Of a DNA stretch of 64,000 nt, positions 49,149 to 57,298 are shown in pieces. Position numbers and translations under genes: made by a program. The DNA comes from JBFAPK01 sp040676675 (GTDB lineage: Bacteria > Actinomycetota > Actinomycetes > Mycobacteriales > Micromonosporaceae), in the NCBI RefSeq assembly GCF_040676675.1, contig NZ_JBFAPK010000011.1, positions 128,218 through 192,217 of the forward strand, read 5' to 3'. The notes beneath the pieces were generated by a model. The model saw nothing but the letters and a program-made list of their open reading frames with translations. It did not search any database and had not been told where the DNA came from. How positions within the stretch are numbered: the stretch's first letter is position 1; each line of letters opens with the position of its first letter.

Positions 49149-50722
49149 GCTGTCACCTCTTCGCTCGGTTGGTCGCTCAGCCCTGGCTCTCCCTCCAGCA
49201 GGGATCCCGCCATGACGAGGTCGAGAACGCCTGACTCGTCCAGCTCGTCCGCCGGGCCCTCGTGGACCACCCGGCCCTCGCGCATCACCAGCACCCGCTC
49301 CGCGAGCCCCAGCACCTCGGGAACCTCGCTGGAGACCATCAGCACCCCGACACCGCTGTCGGCGAGCTGCCGGATCACCCGGTACAGCTCGGCCCGGGCG
49401 CCCACGTCGACGCCGCGCGTCGGCTCGTCGAGGAGCAGCAGCTTCGTACCGCCCAGCAGCCACCGCCCGACCACGACCTTCTGCTGGTTGCCGCCGGAGA
49501 GCGTACCGACGGCCCGGCGCACGTCCCGCGGGTGCAGGTGCAGGTCGTCGGCGATCCCGTCGCTGGCCGCGCGCTCGCGGTCGGCCCGGGTGAACCCGCC
49601 GCTGGCGTACCGGGCGAAGGTCGCCAGCGTCATGTTCCGGTAGATCGGCTCGCCGAGCAGCAGCGCCTGACTCTTGCGCTCCTCCGGCGCCATGCCCAGC
49701 CCGGCCCGTACCGCCGCGCCGACCCGTCCGGGCGGCAGCGGCCGTCCGGCCACCGAGACCTCGCCGGTCTCCGGCCGGCGCGCGCCGTAGATGGTTTCCA
49801 GCAGTTCGGAGCGGCCCGAGCCGACCAGCCCGGTGATCCCCACGATCTCGCCCGCGTGCACCCGCAGCGAGACGTCGCTGAACTCGCCCGCGCGGGAGAG
49901 GTCCCGCACGTCCAGCAGCGGCGGGTCCTGCGGCTCGGGACGCCGGGGCCGCTCCGGGAAGACGTACTCGATGTTGCGGCCGGTCATGTGGGTGACCAAC
50001 TCGCGGGTCGGGGTGTCGCGCGCCGGCAGGTTCACCGCGGCGGCCCGCCCGTCCTTCAGTACGGTGACCCGGTCCCCGATCTCCCGGATCTCCTCCATCC
50101 GGTGGGAGATGTAGATGACCGCGATGCCGGCGGCGGTGAGCTGGCGGATGATCCGGAACAGGTTCTCCACCTCGTCGTGGGCCAGCACCGCGCTCGGCTC
50201 GTCCATGATCATGACGCGGGTCTCGTGGGAGAGGGCCCGGCCCATGCTCACGATCTGCTTGGCCGCCGCCGGCAGCAGCCGCACCGGGCGGCCGGCCGGG
50301 ATCTCGGGGTGGCCGAGCCGGGCCAGCAGCGCGCTCGCCCGCTGGCGCATCAGGCCGCGCTGGACGAAGCCGAGCCGCCGCGGCTCGTGCCCGAGGAAGA
50401 TGTTCTCCGCCACCGTCATGTCCTCGACCAGGTCGAGTTCCTGGTAGATGGTGGAGATACCGGCCTTCATGGCGGCCTGCGGGTTGTCGAAGGAGGCGGG
50501 CGCGCCCAGCCACTCGATCGCCCCGCTGTCCGGGCGGTGCGCGCCGGAGAGGACCTTGATCAGGGTCGACTTGCCGGCGCCGTTCTGGCCGAGCAGGCAG
50601 TGCACCTCGCCGGCCCGCACCTCCAGGTGCACCCCGTCGAGCGCCCGTACGCCCGGGAAGGTCTTGACCACGTCGGTGAGGCGGAGCACCACCTCGCCGG
50701 GGGTACCGGCCGGTTCGCTCAC
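49145..50722 (-). CDS. Ribose-type ABC transporter ATP-binding protein (two cassettes)
   Basis: A 525-residue RbsA-like protein with two ATPase domains. The first has Walker A GQNGAGKST (about 46-54), Walker B MIMDEPSAVL and a degenerate signature LLPAAAKQIVSMGRAL. The second has a degenerate Walker A GLVGSGRSE, a good signature LSGGNQQKVVVGRWL and LLLLDEPTRGVDVGA. This asymmetry is normal for the family. The GTG start overlaps the ROK gene by four bases, so regulator and transporter are co-transcribed. Confidence 0.92.
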
Positions 50723-51939
50723 GACGCCTCCCCGAAGGCGACGTCGCTGGCGAGCACCGCGGCACCGGCGACGCCGGCCCGCGGCCCGAGCTCGGAGAGG
50801 ACCACCGGCAGGTTGCCGGTGGCCAACGGCAGAGACCGGCGGTAGACCACGCTGCGGATCTCGGCGAGCAGTATGTGTCCCAACTGGGCGAGCCCTCCTC
50901 CGATGACGATCATCGACGGGTTGGCGAAGCTGACGAGGCCGGCGAGGACGCCGCCGACGCGGCGCCCGCCGTCGCGGATGAGCCGGATGCAGGTGACGTC
51001 GCCCTCGACGGCCCCCTCGGCCACGTCGAGGGCGGTGACCGTACCGTTGGCCGCGAGCCGCTCGGCCAACGCGGGCGAGGTGCCGCCGCGCGCGGCGACC
51101 GTGGCGTCCTTGGCCAGCGCCGACCCGCTGAACAGCGCCTCCAGGCAGCCGACGTTGCCGCACGAGCACATCGGGCCGTGCGAGTCGACCTGGATGTGGC
51201 CGATGTCGCCGGCGCAGCCGTCGACCCCCCGGTAGACCTCGCCGCTGAGGTAGATACCACAGCCGATGCCGGTACCGATCTTCACGAAGAGGAAGTCGTC
51301 GACCGAGTGCGCGACGCCGCCGTGCCGCTCCCCGATCGCCATGATGTTGACGTCGTTGTCGACCACCGCCGGGCAGCCGTGCTCGCGGGTGAGCAGTTCC
51401 CGGACCGGGAACCGGTCCCAGCCCGGCATGATCGGGGGCGAGACCGGTACGCCGTCGCGGAAGCTGACCGGGCCGGGTACGCCGATGCCGACCGCCGAGA
51501 GCCGTTCGTAGGCCCCGTCGGCCTTCGCCTTAGCCAGCAGGTCGTTGACCCGCTGGAGGATCAGCTTCGGCCCCGACCGGATGTCCACCGCCTCGGCGTA
51601 CGCGGCGAGCGGTTCGAGGCGACCGTTGACCACCTCGACATCCACCGAGCTGGCGCCGAGGTCGACGGCGGCGAAGCGTAGTTGCGAGCTGAGTTCCACC
51701 AGTGTGGAGCGTCGGCCGCCGCGCGAGGCCGCGAGCCCCGCCTCGGCCACGTAGCCCAGGTCGACGAGGCGTCCGAGTTCGGCGAGCAGGCGCGGGCGGG
51801 GCAGTTCCAGCCGGTCGGCCAGTTCGGCGCGGGAGACCGCGCCCTGATCACGCAGTAACCGCAGGAGGCGCAGATGCGGAGCTTCGACCGTACGCAACGC
51901 GGCCACCTCCGGTCGGTTGACAGCCGAAAACCTCACCAC
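50719..51939 (-). CDS. ROK-family transcriptional regulator
   Basis: A 406-residue repressor-type ROK protein. An N-terminal winged HTH (about 22-75, LLRLLRDQGAVSRAELADRLELPRPRLLAELGRL) is joined to a ROK sugar-binding domain (VDLGASSVDVEVV, VGIGVPGPVSF, VDNDVNIMAIGERHGG, VKIGTGIGCGIYLSGEVYRGVDGCAGDIGHI). The zinc motif is CSCGNVGCLEAL with the preceding His. As in XylR/NagC-like members it probably senses the sugar taken up by the co-transcribed transporter. GTG 51939 or 51936. The promoter with a near-perfect palindrome lies directly upstream, which suggests autoregulation. Confidence 0.9.
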   Translation of the reverse strand: MVRFSAVNRPEVAALRTVEAPHLRLLRLLRDQGAVSRAELADRLELPRPRLLAELGRLVDLGYVAEAGLAASRGGRRSTLVELSSQLRFAAVDLGASSVDVEVVNGRLEPLAAYAEAVDIRSGPKLILQRVNDLLAKAKADGAYERLSAVGIGVPGPVSFRDGVPVSPPIMPGWDRFPVRELLTREHGCPAVVDNDVNIMAIGERHGGVAHSVDDFLFVKIGTGIGCGIYLSGEVYRGVDGCAGDIGHIQVDSHGPMCSCGNVGCLEALFSGSALAKDATVAARGGTSPALAERLAANGTVTALDVAEGAVEGDVTCIRLIRDGGRRVGGVLAGLVSFANPSMIVIGGGLAQLGHILLAEIRSVVYRRSLPLATGNLPVVLSELGPRAGVAGAAVLASDVAFGEAS

Positions 51940-51941
51940 CA

Positions 51942-52010
51942 GCTGTCACATCGATGTAACAGCCCGAGGTTGTGCGGGAAATGCTAGGTTCCAAACGCTG
52001 GCGCTGTAAA
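51942..52010 (-). promoter_or_regulatory. Promoter and operator of the ROK/ABC operon
   Basis: On the minus strand TTTACA (52010-52005), 18 bases, TAGCAT (51986-51981), then a 22-base palindrome at 51963-51942. Its plus-strand halves are GCTGTCACATC and GATGTAACAGC, with one mismatched pair. The palindrome lies between the start of transcription and the GTG, as expected for a repressor site. Confidence 0.65.
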
Positions 52011-52173
52011 GACTTTCGCAACACGTCCCCGTAACTTTTGCCCGTGCGAGCAGAAGTCCTCGATGGACCGGCGGGCACAATGACCGGCGTCATCGCGTCC
52101 GGCGCCGGCCACATCGACCACCAACGACGCGGCGCGGGCCGATCAGCCGGGACGTTCCGGCCGGAGCGACCGG

Positions 52174-52225
52174 GCACGTGGGACGGCCGGGACGACCAGG
52201 CACGTGGGACGGCCGGGACGACCAG
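52174..52225. repeat. 26-bp tandem repeat, two copies
   Basis: GCACGTGGGACGGCCGGG plus ACGACCAG occurs at 52174-52199 and 52200-52225, followed by a partial third copy. It lies in the 378-bp gap between the ROK promoter and the operon ending at 52318; apart from the next hairpin nothing else is seen there. Confidence 0.8.
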
Positions 52226-52250
52226 GCAGGCGGGACGACCGAAACGCCGC

Positions 52251-52297
52251 GGGGCGGGGGTGGAGCCCACCGGTCCGATGGGCTCCACCCCCGCCCC
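52251..52297 (-). terminator. Perfect 19-bp terminator hairpin
   Basis: GGGGCGGGGGTGGAGCCCA (52251-52269) and TGGGCTCCACCCCCGCCCC (52279-52297) pair without mismatch around a 9-base loop, 21 bases behind the stop at 52318. This is a strong end of the MauDE/cysteine-rich protein operon. Confidence 0.8.
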
Positions 52298-52317
52298 TGG
52301 TGCGGGATGGCGTGCGG

Positions 52318-52605
52318 TCAGGTGCTGCGCTGCAACGTGCGCAGGTCTCCGGTCGCGTCGATCTTCTTCACGTACACGGCGCCGTCGGAGCCGACATGGA
52401 CGTCGACGGCCTCGGTGGTGAACTGGCCCGCGGCGCCCGCCTTCAGCGGGACCTGCGGGTCGACCACGATCCGCCCCGGGCCGACGTGCATCGCGAAGAC
52501 GCCCTGGATCTCGCCCTCGTGCACGCCGGTACCGATCATCACGGCGGTCCGTCCGGAGTCGTCCTTGGTCAGCGCGACCACGCCGCGGTCGGTGGGTATG
52601 GCCAT
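52318..52605 (-). CDS. Small hypothetical beta-rich protein
   Basis: A 95-residue soluble protein starting MAIPTDRGVVALTKDDSGRT at an ATG preceded by GAAGGGAAG; a longer start at MTEEKG is less well supported. It consists of short predicted strands (VALTKDD, VMIGTGVHEGEIQGVFAMHVGPGRIVVD, VDVHVGSDGAVYVKKID) and has no cysteine, signal or membrane segment. No family is recognised. It is the last gene of the cassette, 20 bases behind the 132-residue protein gene. Confidence 0.6.
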   Translation of the reverse strand: MAIPTDRGVVALTKDDSGRTAVMIGTGVHEGEIQGVFAMHVGPGRIVVDPQVPLKAGAAGQFTTEAVDVHVGSDGAVYVKKIDATGDLRTLQRST

Positions 52606-52625
52606 GACACTTCCCTTCTCTTCCG

Positions 52626-53024
52626 TCATTTCGCTACATCGCCGTCCGAGGACCACAGGGGTGAGCGGGCGGGAACCGGCGCGCCAAACATGATCTTGCG
52701 CCAGTCCCCGGTGAAGGTGAATACGCCACAGGTCGTCACGACACCGAGCCGGCTCGGCACCCGGGCGCCGGTGACGTGCTGCGGGACGGAGCCCATGCCG
52801 TACATGCTGTCCAGGTCCGGCCAGACGGAGATGCTCAACAGGGTGTTGGTACGCCAGCCGACCACCATCCGGCTGCCGATCAGTTCCGGCAGCCGCCGTT
52901 GGACGGCTCGCTTGATCCTCACGTGCAGGACCACGAGTCGCAGCAGGACCCACCTGCTCGGGCACTCGAACCGGGTGATGACCACCTGCCCGCCCGACGG
53001 GTCGGGCTCGTAGACCGGGGTCAC
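52626..53024 (-). CDS. Hypothetical protein, 132 residues
   Basis: Starts GTG (MTPVYEPDPSGGQVVITRFE) with a four-base overlap with the membrane-protein gene upstream, so the product is real and coupled to it. The middle WVLLRLVVLHVRIKRAVQRRLPEL is an amphipathic to hydrophobic helix, followed by strands TLLSISVWPDLDSMYGMGSV and GVVTTCGVFTFTGDWRKIMFG. The layout is reminiscent of dimeric alpha-beta-barrel (monooxygenase-like) proteins, but I cannot assign it. One cysteine near each end of the fold. Confidence 0.55.
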   Translation of the reverse strand: MTPVYEPDPSGGQVVITRFECPSRWVLLRLVVLHVRIKRAVQRRLPELIGSRMVVGWRTNTLLSISVWPDLDSMYGMGSVPQHVTGARVPSRLGVVTTCGVFTFTGDWRKIMFGAPVPARSPLWSSDGDVAK

Positions 53025-53611
53025 GCCCAGATCGTCAGCAACCCTTGAGCCACCGCCGCGACCACCAGCGTGGTCCCGGACGCCCGACGCAGGATTCTCT
53101 GCCAGTCCTGCCATCTCCGGCCCTTCTTCTCCTCGTGGATGGGTGTCGTCGTCGGCACCCGGAGGCTGAGCAGCACCATCGAGATCGCCGCCAGCGCCGC
53201 CACGACGATGAGCGCCGTGGGTACCAGGGCCGGGCTGAACAGCACCAGTGCCGCCAGGCCGGCCCAGATGAGCGAGGTGGTCTTCTGGGTGGTGAACAAC
53301 AGCGCCAGGTCGAACCCCCAGACCAGCCCGAGCGCGCCGGGCGGGAGGGTGTTCACCAGCGACTGCGGAACCTGACGCCAGACGTGCGGCGTGCGCTGGG
53401 TGAAGTCGGCGAGGGCGAACCCCGCCACCACCACGGCGAGCAGCACCCACCGCGCCGGTTCCGGTACGACGGCCTGCACCGCCACCGACACCAGGTACAC
53501 CGGCACCGCGAGAACGGCCGCTCCCAGCAGCCCGCCGATCAGCAGGCCGAGCAGGAAACGGATACCGCCGGAGCGGTCATACCGCAACATGGGACCGGCG
53601 ACCCCGGCCAT
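53021..53611 (-). CDS. Hypothetical membrane protein with 4-5 helices
   Basis: A 196-residue integral membrane protein. Helices at about 18-45 (FLLGLLIGGLLGAAVLAVPVYLVSVAV), 54-70, 92-112, 115-150 and near 178-195; a basic cytoplasmic loop EEKKGRRWQDWQRILRR lies between the last two. The segment QRTPHVWRQVPQSL near residue 72 is the most conserved-looking part and recalls small membrane proteins of MauE/redoxin gene neighbourhoods. GAGGTGTCTCC precedes the ATG. It lies 74 bases after the cysteine-rich protein gene and overlaps the next gene. Confidence 0.65.
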   Translation of the reverse strand: MAGVAGPMLRYDRSGGIRFLLGLLIGGLLGAAVLAVPVYLVSVAVQAVVPEPARWVLLAVVVAGFALADFTQRTPHVWRQVPQSLVNTLPPGALGLVWGFDLALLFTTQKTTSLIWAGLAALVLFSPALVPTALIVVAALAAISMVLLSLRVPTTTPIHEEKKGRRWQDWQRILRRASGTTLVVAAVAQGLLTIWA

Positions 53612-53685
53612 GGAGACACCTCAAGGGCTGTAGCCCTGGAGCAGCGCCCCGGCCACGGCGACGGCGAACCAGACCGCCATCCGGG

Positions 53686-54006
53686 TCAGCCGCAGTTGGA
53701 GAGGCAGGTACAGCCGGACGCCGAGCCGATGGTCGTACCGCTGGAGTTCTTCTTCTCGCAGCACTGGCACCGGTAGTACGGACCAACCGTGCCGAACGTG
53801 CAGGTCCAGACGTAGTGGTTCGAGGCCAGGCAGTTGGAGAGCGAAACGTTCGGCGGTACGTAGACGAGGTTGCAGCACTCCCAGTTCGCGGCCTGCGCCG
53901 GGGAGCCCTTCGCGAACACCGCCACGGCCGCGGCCAGCCCACCGGCCCCGATGCCGCGCAGCACGCCGCGACGCCGGACGGTGGTCTTGCTTGTCGACGT
54001 GGTCAT
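53686..54006 (-). CDS. Tat-exported cysteine-rich small protein
   Basis: A 106-residue precursor with a twin-arginine signal RRRGVLRGIGAGGLAAAVAV and a likely cleavage after AQA (residue 39). The mature part of about 67 residues has ten cysteines (44, 45, 59, 69, 80, 82, 83, 99, 101, 105) and two tryptophans (42, 67). High cysteine density, Tat export and linkage to MauE- and MauD-like genes recall the methylamine-dehydrogenase light chain, which has six disulfides and a tryptophan-tryptophylquinone made from two Trp. It is shorter, no heavy-chain gene is present, and I see no clear alignment. It may be a disulfide-rich exported effector or redox protein. ATG overlaps the MauD-like stop by four bases. 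Confidence 0.7.
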   Translation of the reverse strand: MTTSTSKTTVRRRGVLRGIGAGGLAAAVAVFAKGSPAQAANWECCNLVYVPPNVSLSNCLASNHYVWTCTFGTVGPYYRCQCCEKKNSSGTTIGSASGCTCLSNCG

Positions 54007-54545
54007 GACACCTCCTGGATCTCGTTGTCGACGCGTCCCACCGCAGCCAGCACGCTGTCCAGATCCCAGAAGAGCAACGCGGTCTGCAGCCGGCCGCGTC
54101 GGAACAGGAGGGCTGCGGGGCTTGAATCCACACCGAACTTCTGGGTGCTCCAGGTGCCGCCGTGGTCGATGTAGGTGTGGGTGCGGTGGAAGCCATGGCG
54201 CTTGGCGAAGTCCTCGCCGCGCTCGCGGATACCGCAGGACACCACCACGGTGAGGTCGACGCCGCGGTCCAGCGCGGCGGGCACCTGAGCGGCGATCTTC
54301 TCGCAGCTGGCGCAGGACGAGCTGAGCACCAGCACCACGCTCGCGTCGCGGGCGGGGACGTGGGCCAGCTCGGCCGGCCATTCGAGCGGCTCGGCGCCCA
54401 GCTTGGCGTTCTCGATCGGCTCCACCTGCTTGCTCGGGGTCTGGTCCTGCGTCGGTACCCGCGAGGCCAACTCGCCGAGCATCGCGAAGAGCAGGACGAC
54501 CGCGCAGGCGAGTACGAGCAGGACGAGACCGAAGAAGACGGTCAC
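54003..54545 (-). CDS. MauD-like membrane-anchored thioredoxin-fold protein
   Basis: A 180-residue protein with an N-terminal membrane helix (about 4-28) and a thioredoxin-like domain (about 60-175). The active site is SSCASCEK (Cys78, Cys81), followed by the FGVDSSPAALLF strand, where Ser-Pro holds the cis-Pro position. In mau clusters MauD is thought to help disulfide formation in the cysteine-rich light chain, and here the gene overlaps the cysteine-rich protein gene, so the same job is probable. GTG start with AGAAGGGAA upstream, 55 bases after MauE. Confidence 0.8.
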   Translation of the reverse strand: MTVFFGLVLLVLACAVVLLFAMLGELASRVPTQDQTPSKQVEPIENAKLGAEPLEWPAELAHVPARDASVVLVLSSSCASCEKIAAQVPAALDRGVDLTVVVSCGIRERGEDFAKRHGFHRTHTYIDHGGTWSTQKFGVDSSPAALLFRRGRLQTALLFWDLDSVLAAVGRVDNEIQEVS

Positions 54546-54600
54546 GATCGGTTCCCTTCTCTCTACCGGTACGCGCGGGCGTCACCGGTCACGGACGGCG

Positions 54601-55140
54601 CTACGGGTTGGTGCGGGCCCGGGAGGTCAGCAGCGGACGCACCAGCGGTACGACCCACGAGCGGTTGGTCACCAGGCAGAGGACGAGCAGGGCGAGCGCC
54701 GCGCCGAGCGGACCGGCGGCCGGCTCGTACGGCGTCGCACCGGACCAGACGTTCACGGCGACGGTGGCGAGCAGTCCGAACCCGGTGAGCACGCTCACCC
54801 GGCCGAGCGGCCGACCGGCGGGCCGGCCGAAGCAGCCGCACGGCTCCTGGCTGCCGCGTACCGCGCCGACGAGACCCAGCAGGGCGAAGCTCAGGCCGAG
54901 CGCGCCGACCAGCACCGAACCGAGCCACCAGGCCGGGCGTACCGCCAGGACGCCGGCGGCGGCGCACTCGGCGAGCGCGACCGCCCGTACCGCGCCGCCG
55001 GTGCCGAGCGCACTGCGGGCGCCCAGCTCGACGAGCGCCCGGCGCAGGTGTTCCGGGCTGACGAGTTTGGCCAGCCCCGCCAGCAGCAGCACCGCCGCGG
55101 CGAGGCTGTTCACGAGCAGCAATCCGGCGTTGACGATCAT
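54601..55140 (-). CDS. MauE/DoxX-family redox membrane protein
   Basis: A 179-residue membrane protein with four to five helices. It has the N-terminal LLAGLAKLVSPEHLRRAL and the family-typical CGCFG motif in EPCGCFGRPAGRPLGR (about residues 110-125), a likely quinone-linked cysteine pair. MauE proteins work with MauD in maturing disulfide-rich exported proteins. It is the first gene of the minus-strand cassette and divergent from the SARP-type regulator. ATG 55140; GGAACGGGG lies upstream. It would pass electrons from the MauD-like protein to the membrane, by family analogy. Confidence 0.8.
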   Translation of the reverse strand: MIVNAGLLLVNSLAAAVLLLAGLAKLVSPEHLRRALVELGARSALGTGGAVRAVALAECAAAGVLAVRPAWWLGSVLVGALGLSFALLGLVGAVRGSQEPCGCFGRPAGRPLGRVSVLTGFGLLATVAVNVWSGATPYEPAAGPLGAALALLVLCLVTNRSWVVPLVRPLLTSRARTNP

Positions 55141-55442
55141 TTTCGGCCCCGTTCCATCGCTTGCCGGGTCCCGTTCGATCACTCGCCGGCGACGTATCGC
55201 CGCGACCACACCGATCGACCGAGATCTTTGCGTGTGTCGGCAACTTCCACCGAAACCGCCAACACGGCAAACAGTTTCGTCAGCCCGGTCATCGTTCCCG
55301 CACCTGCTCGGGTACCGCCTTGTCACCACCCTGTCATCCCCAAGTCATCGATCCGCCTCTCTTGACACGCTCCGATCTTCTGGCCGACGATCCGGAGTGC
55401 TATCGCTCGGAGACGGAACGCATCGATCTGCTCGGGGGGATC
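55141..55442. promoter_or_regulatory. Divergent control region of the MauDE cassette and regulator
   Basis: 302 bp. Near the regulator lie three heptamers TGTCACC (55321-55327), TGTCATC (55332-55338) and AGTCATC (55343-55349), each separated by four bases (11-bp period). They are followed by TTGACA at 55362-55367. Direct repeats with this period are the binding pattern of SARP-family activators. A further GGTCATC lies at 55287. The promoter of the MauE operon is not obvious. Confidence 0.55.
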
Positions 55443-56192
55443 ATGAAGTTCTCGATTCTGGGTCCCCTGGAGGTACGCACAGCCGACGCTTCCGTGGAGC
55501 TGCCGGCCCTGCGCCACCGACGGATCCTCGCCGCGTTGCTGCTGGCCCCGGGCGGCAGGCTCTCCACCGAGCGCCTGATCGAGGCGGCCTGGGACAGCCC
55601 CGGACCGCCGACCGCCCGCAAGCAGGTGCAGAACTGCGTGGCGGCGCTCCGCCGCCGGCTGATTGAGCAGGGCGCGTCGCCCACGATGCTGGTCACCCGT
55701 CCGGGCGGCTACCAGCTGGACGTACCCGACGACCACGTCGACGCCCGGATCTTCACGCACCTGGTCGAGCTGGCCCGCCGGACCGCCCAGGACCAGGCCG
55801 GTCAGGCGGTACGGCTCTACCGCTCGGCGCTGACCCTGTGGCGCGGACGGGCCCTGGAGGGGTTGGACGGGCACGCCTTCGGGCCGAGCGCCGCGTGGTT
55901 GACCGAGCTGCGTCTCACCGCCGCGGAGGAGTGCTTCGACCTCGAACTCTCCAACGGCCTGCACCTCCAGGCGGTACCCGACCTGGTGAGCCTGGCGGCG
56001 GAGAACCTCAGCCGGGAACGGTTGCAGGCGCAGCTGATGACCGCGCTGCACCGGTGCGGCCGCCAGGTGGAGACCTTCCAGGTCTACCAGCGGGTGCACG
56101 ACTACGTCGCGACCGAGATCGGCAGCGAGCCGGGCGTCGAGCTGAAGCTGCTGCGGGAGCGACTGCTGCGCGAGCGGGGCGCCTGGCCCTGA
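55443..56192 (+). CDS. SARP/AfsR-type transcriptional regulator (small form)
   Basis: A 249-residue activator consisting only of the two SARP domains. The OmpR-like winged helix (about 1-93) reads KFSILGPLEVRTADASVELPALR, LSTERLIEAAWDS, ARKQVQNCVAALRRRL and GGYQLDV. The bacterial transcriptional activator domain (about 98-245) contains TELRLTAAEECFDLELSNGLH, ERLQAQLMTALHRCGRQVETFQVYQRVHDYVATEIGSEPGVELKLL. Such regulators usually switch on specialised-metabolite or peptide clusters. It is divergent from the MauDE cassette, its probable target. GGGGGGA precedes the ATG. Confidence 0.88.
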   Translation: MKFSILGPLEVRTADASVELPALRHRRILAALLLAPGGRLSTERLIEAAWDSPGPPTARKQVQNCVAALRRRLIEQGASPTMLVTRPGGYQLDVPDDHVDARIFTHLVELARRTAQDQAGQAVRLYRSALTLWRGRALEGLDGHAFGPSAAWLTELRLTAAEECFDLELSNGLHLQAVPDLVSLAAENLSRERLQAQLMTALHRCGRQVETFQVYQRVHDYVATEIGSEPGVELKLLRERLLRERGAWP

Positions 56193-56250
56193 GCTAACGG
56201 CCAGGCCGCGTTCCATGAGGACCGGCCGGCCTCCCCTGACGAAAAGCGGC

Positions 56251-57207
56251 CTAGTCCCGCTCGCCGCGTTCCCGTTTGCGCAGCTTCCGGTCGTCCCGGA
56301 GCTCGACGTACGGCTCCTCCTCCGGCGGGTGGCCGGCCGCGATCGCGCGCCGGCGTTCCAACTCGGCGTCGAACTCCGCGCCGAGCAGGATCGCCACGTT
56401 GGTGAGCCAGAGCCACACCAGGAACACGATCACTCCGGCCAGCGTCCCGTACGTCTTGTTGTACGAGCCGAAGTTCGACACGTACCCGGCGAAGAGCGCC
56501 GAGACCACCAGCCACACGACGACGGCGAAGACCCCGCCCGGGCTGACCCAGCGGAAGCCGCCGTGCCGGGCGTTGGGCGAGGCCCAGTAGAGGATCGCGA
56601 ACATCAGGCTCACCAGGATCAGCAGCACCGGCCACTTGGCGATGCTCCAGACGGTCACTGCGGTGGAGCCGAGCCCGATCGCGCCGCCGGCCGCCTCGGC
56701 CAGCCGGCCCGTGAAGACCACGATCAGCGCGCTGGCCAGCAGCATGACGCCGATCAGCACGGTCACCCCGAGCCGGACCGGCAGGGTCTTCCAGATCGGC
56801 CGCCCCTCCGGCACGTCGTAGATCGCGTTGGAGGCGCGCATGAACGCGGCGATGTAGCCGGAGGCGGACCAGATGGCACCGAGCAGGCTCAGCGCGGCCA
56901 CCGCGCTGGCCGTGGCGCCGCTGTCGCGCACCTGGTTGATCGCGTTGTCGAGGATCGTGCGGATCTGCGGTTGCGGCAGCACGTCGTGGATCGTGCCCTG
57001 CACGTCGTCGGTGGTCCGCTTGCCGAACAGGCCGATCACGGAGACCAGGACCAGCAGCCCCGGGAAGATCGACAACACGCCGTAGTACGTGAGGGCCGCG
57101 GCGCGGTCGGTCAGCTCGTCGTCCTGGGCCTCGCGGACGGTACGCCGGAGCACCTGCCACCAGGAGCCGCCGGAGAGCTGGGTCGGCTGCCGCGGGGCCT
57201 TGGCCAT
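56251..57207 (-). CDS. YihY/BrkB-family membrane protein
   Basis: A 318-residue protein of the YihY (formerly RNase BN-like) family with about six helices. It has DRAAALTYYGVLSIFPGLLVLVSVIGLFG near the start, the WSASGYIAAFMRASNAIYDV motif and FRWVSPGGVFAVVVWLVVSALFAGYVSNFGSYNKTYGTLAGVIVFLVWLWLTNVAILLGAEFDAELER near the end (described in parts). A charged tail closes it. Function is unproven; not an RNase. ATG 57207 is chosen after AGGGGGGCGAG; an upstream in-frame ATG lacks support. Confidence 0.87.
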   Translation of the reverse strand: MAKAPRQPTQLSGGSWWQVLRRTVREAQDDELTDRAAALTYYGVLSIFPGLLVLVSVIGLFGKRTTDDVQGTIHDVLPQPQIRTILDNAINQVRDSGATASAVAALSLLGAIWSASGYIAAFMRASNAIYDVPEGRPIWKTLPVRLGVTVLIGVMLLASALIVVFTGRLAEAAGGAIGLGSTAVTVWSIAKWPVLLILVSLMFAILYWASPNARHGGFRWVSPGGVFAVVVWLVVSALFAGYVSNFGSYNKTYGTLAGVIVFLVWLWLTNVAILLGAEFDAELERRRAIAAGHPPEEEPYVELRDDRKLRKRERGERD

Positions 57208-57298
57208 GCTGCTCGCCCCCCTGACGACGCTGCGGACACCGACCCCGCGGCATGCCCAGCCTGCGCCGGAAGTAACCACGGGGGCGCGGTCCGGGCGC

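Noticed and set aside
53686..54006. Calling the cysteine-rich protein a methylamine dehydrogenase light chain
   Set aside because: The mature chain is too short, Cys spacing differs, and no heavy-chain, MauG or amicyanin gene is present. Only the maturation-gene context is shared.
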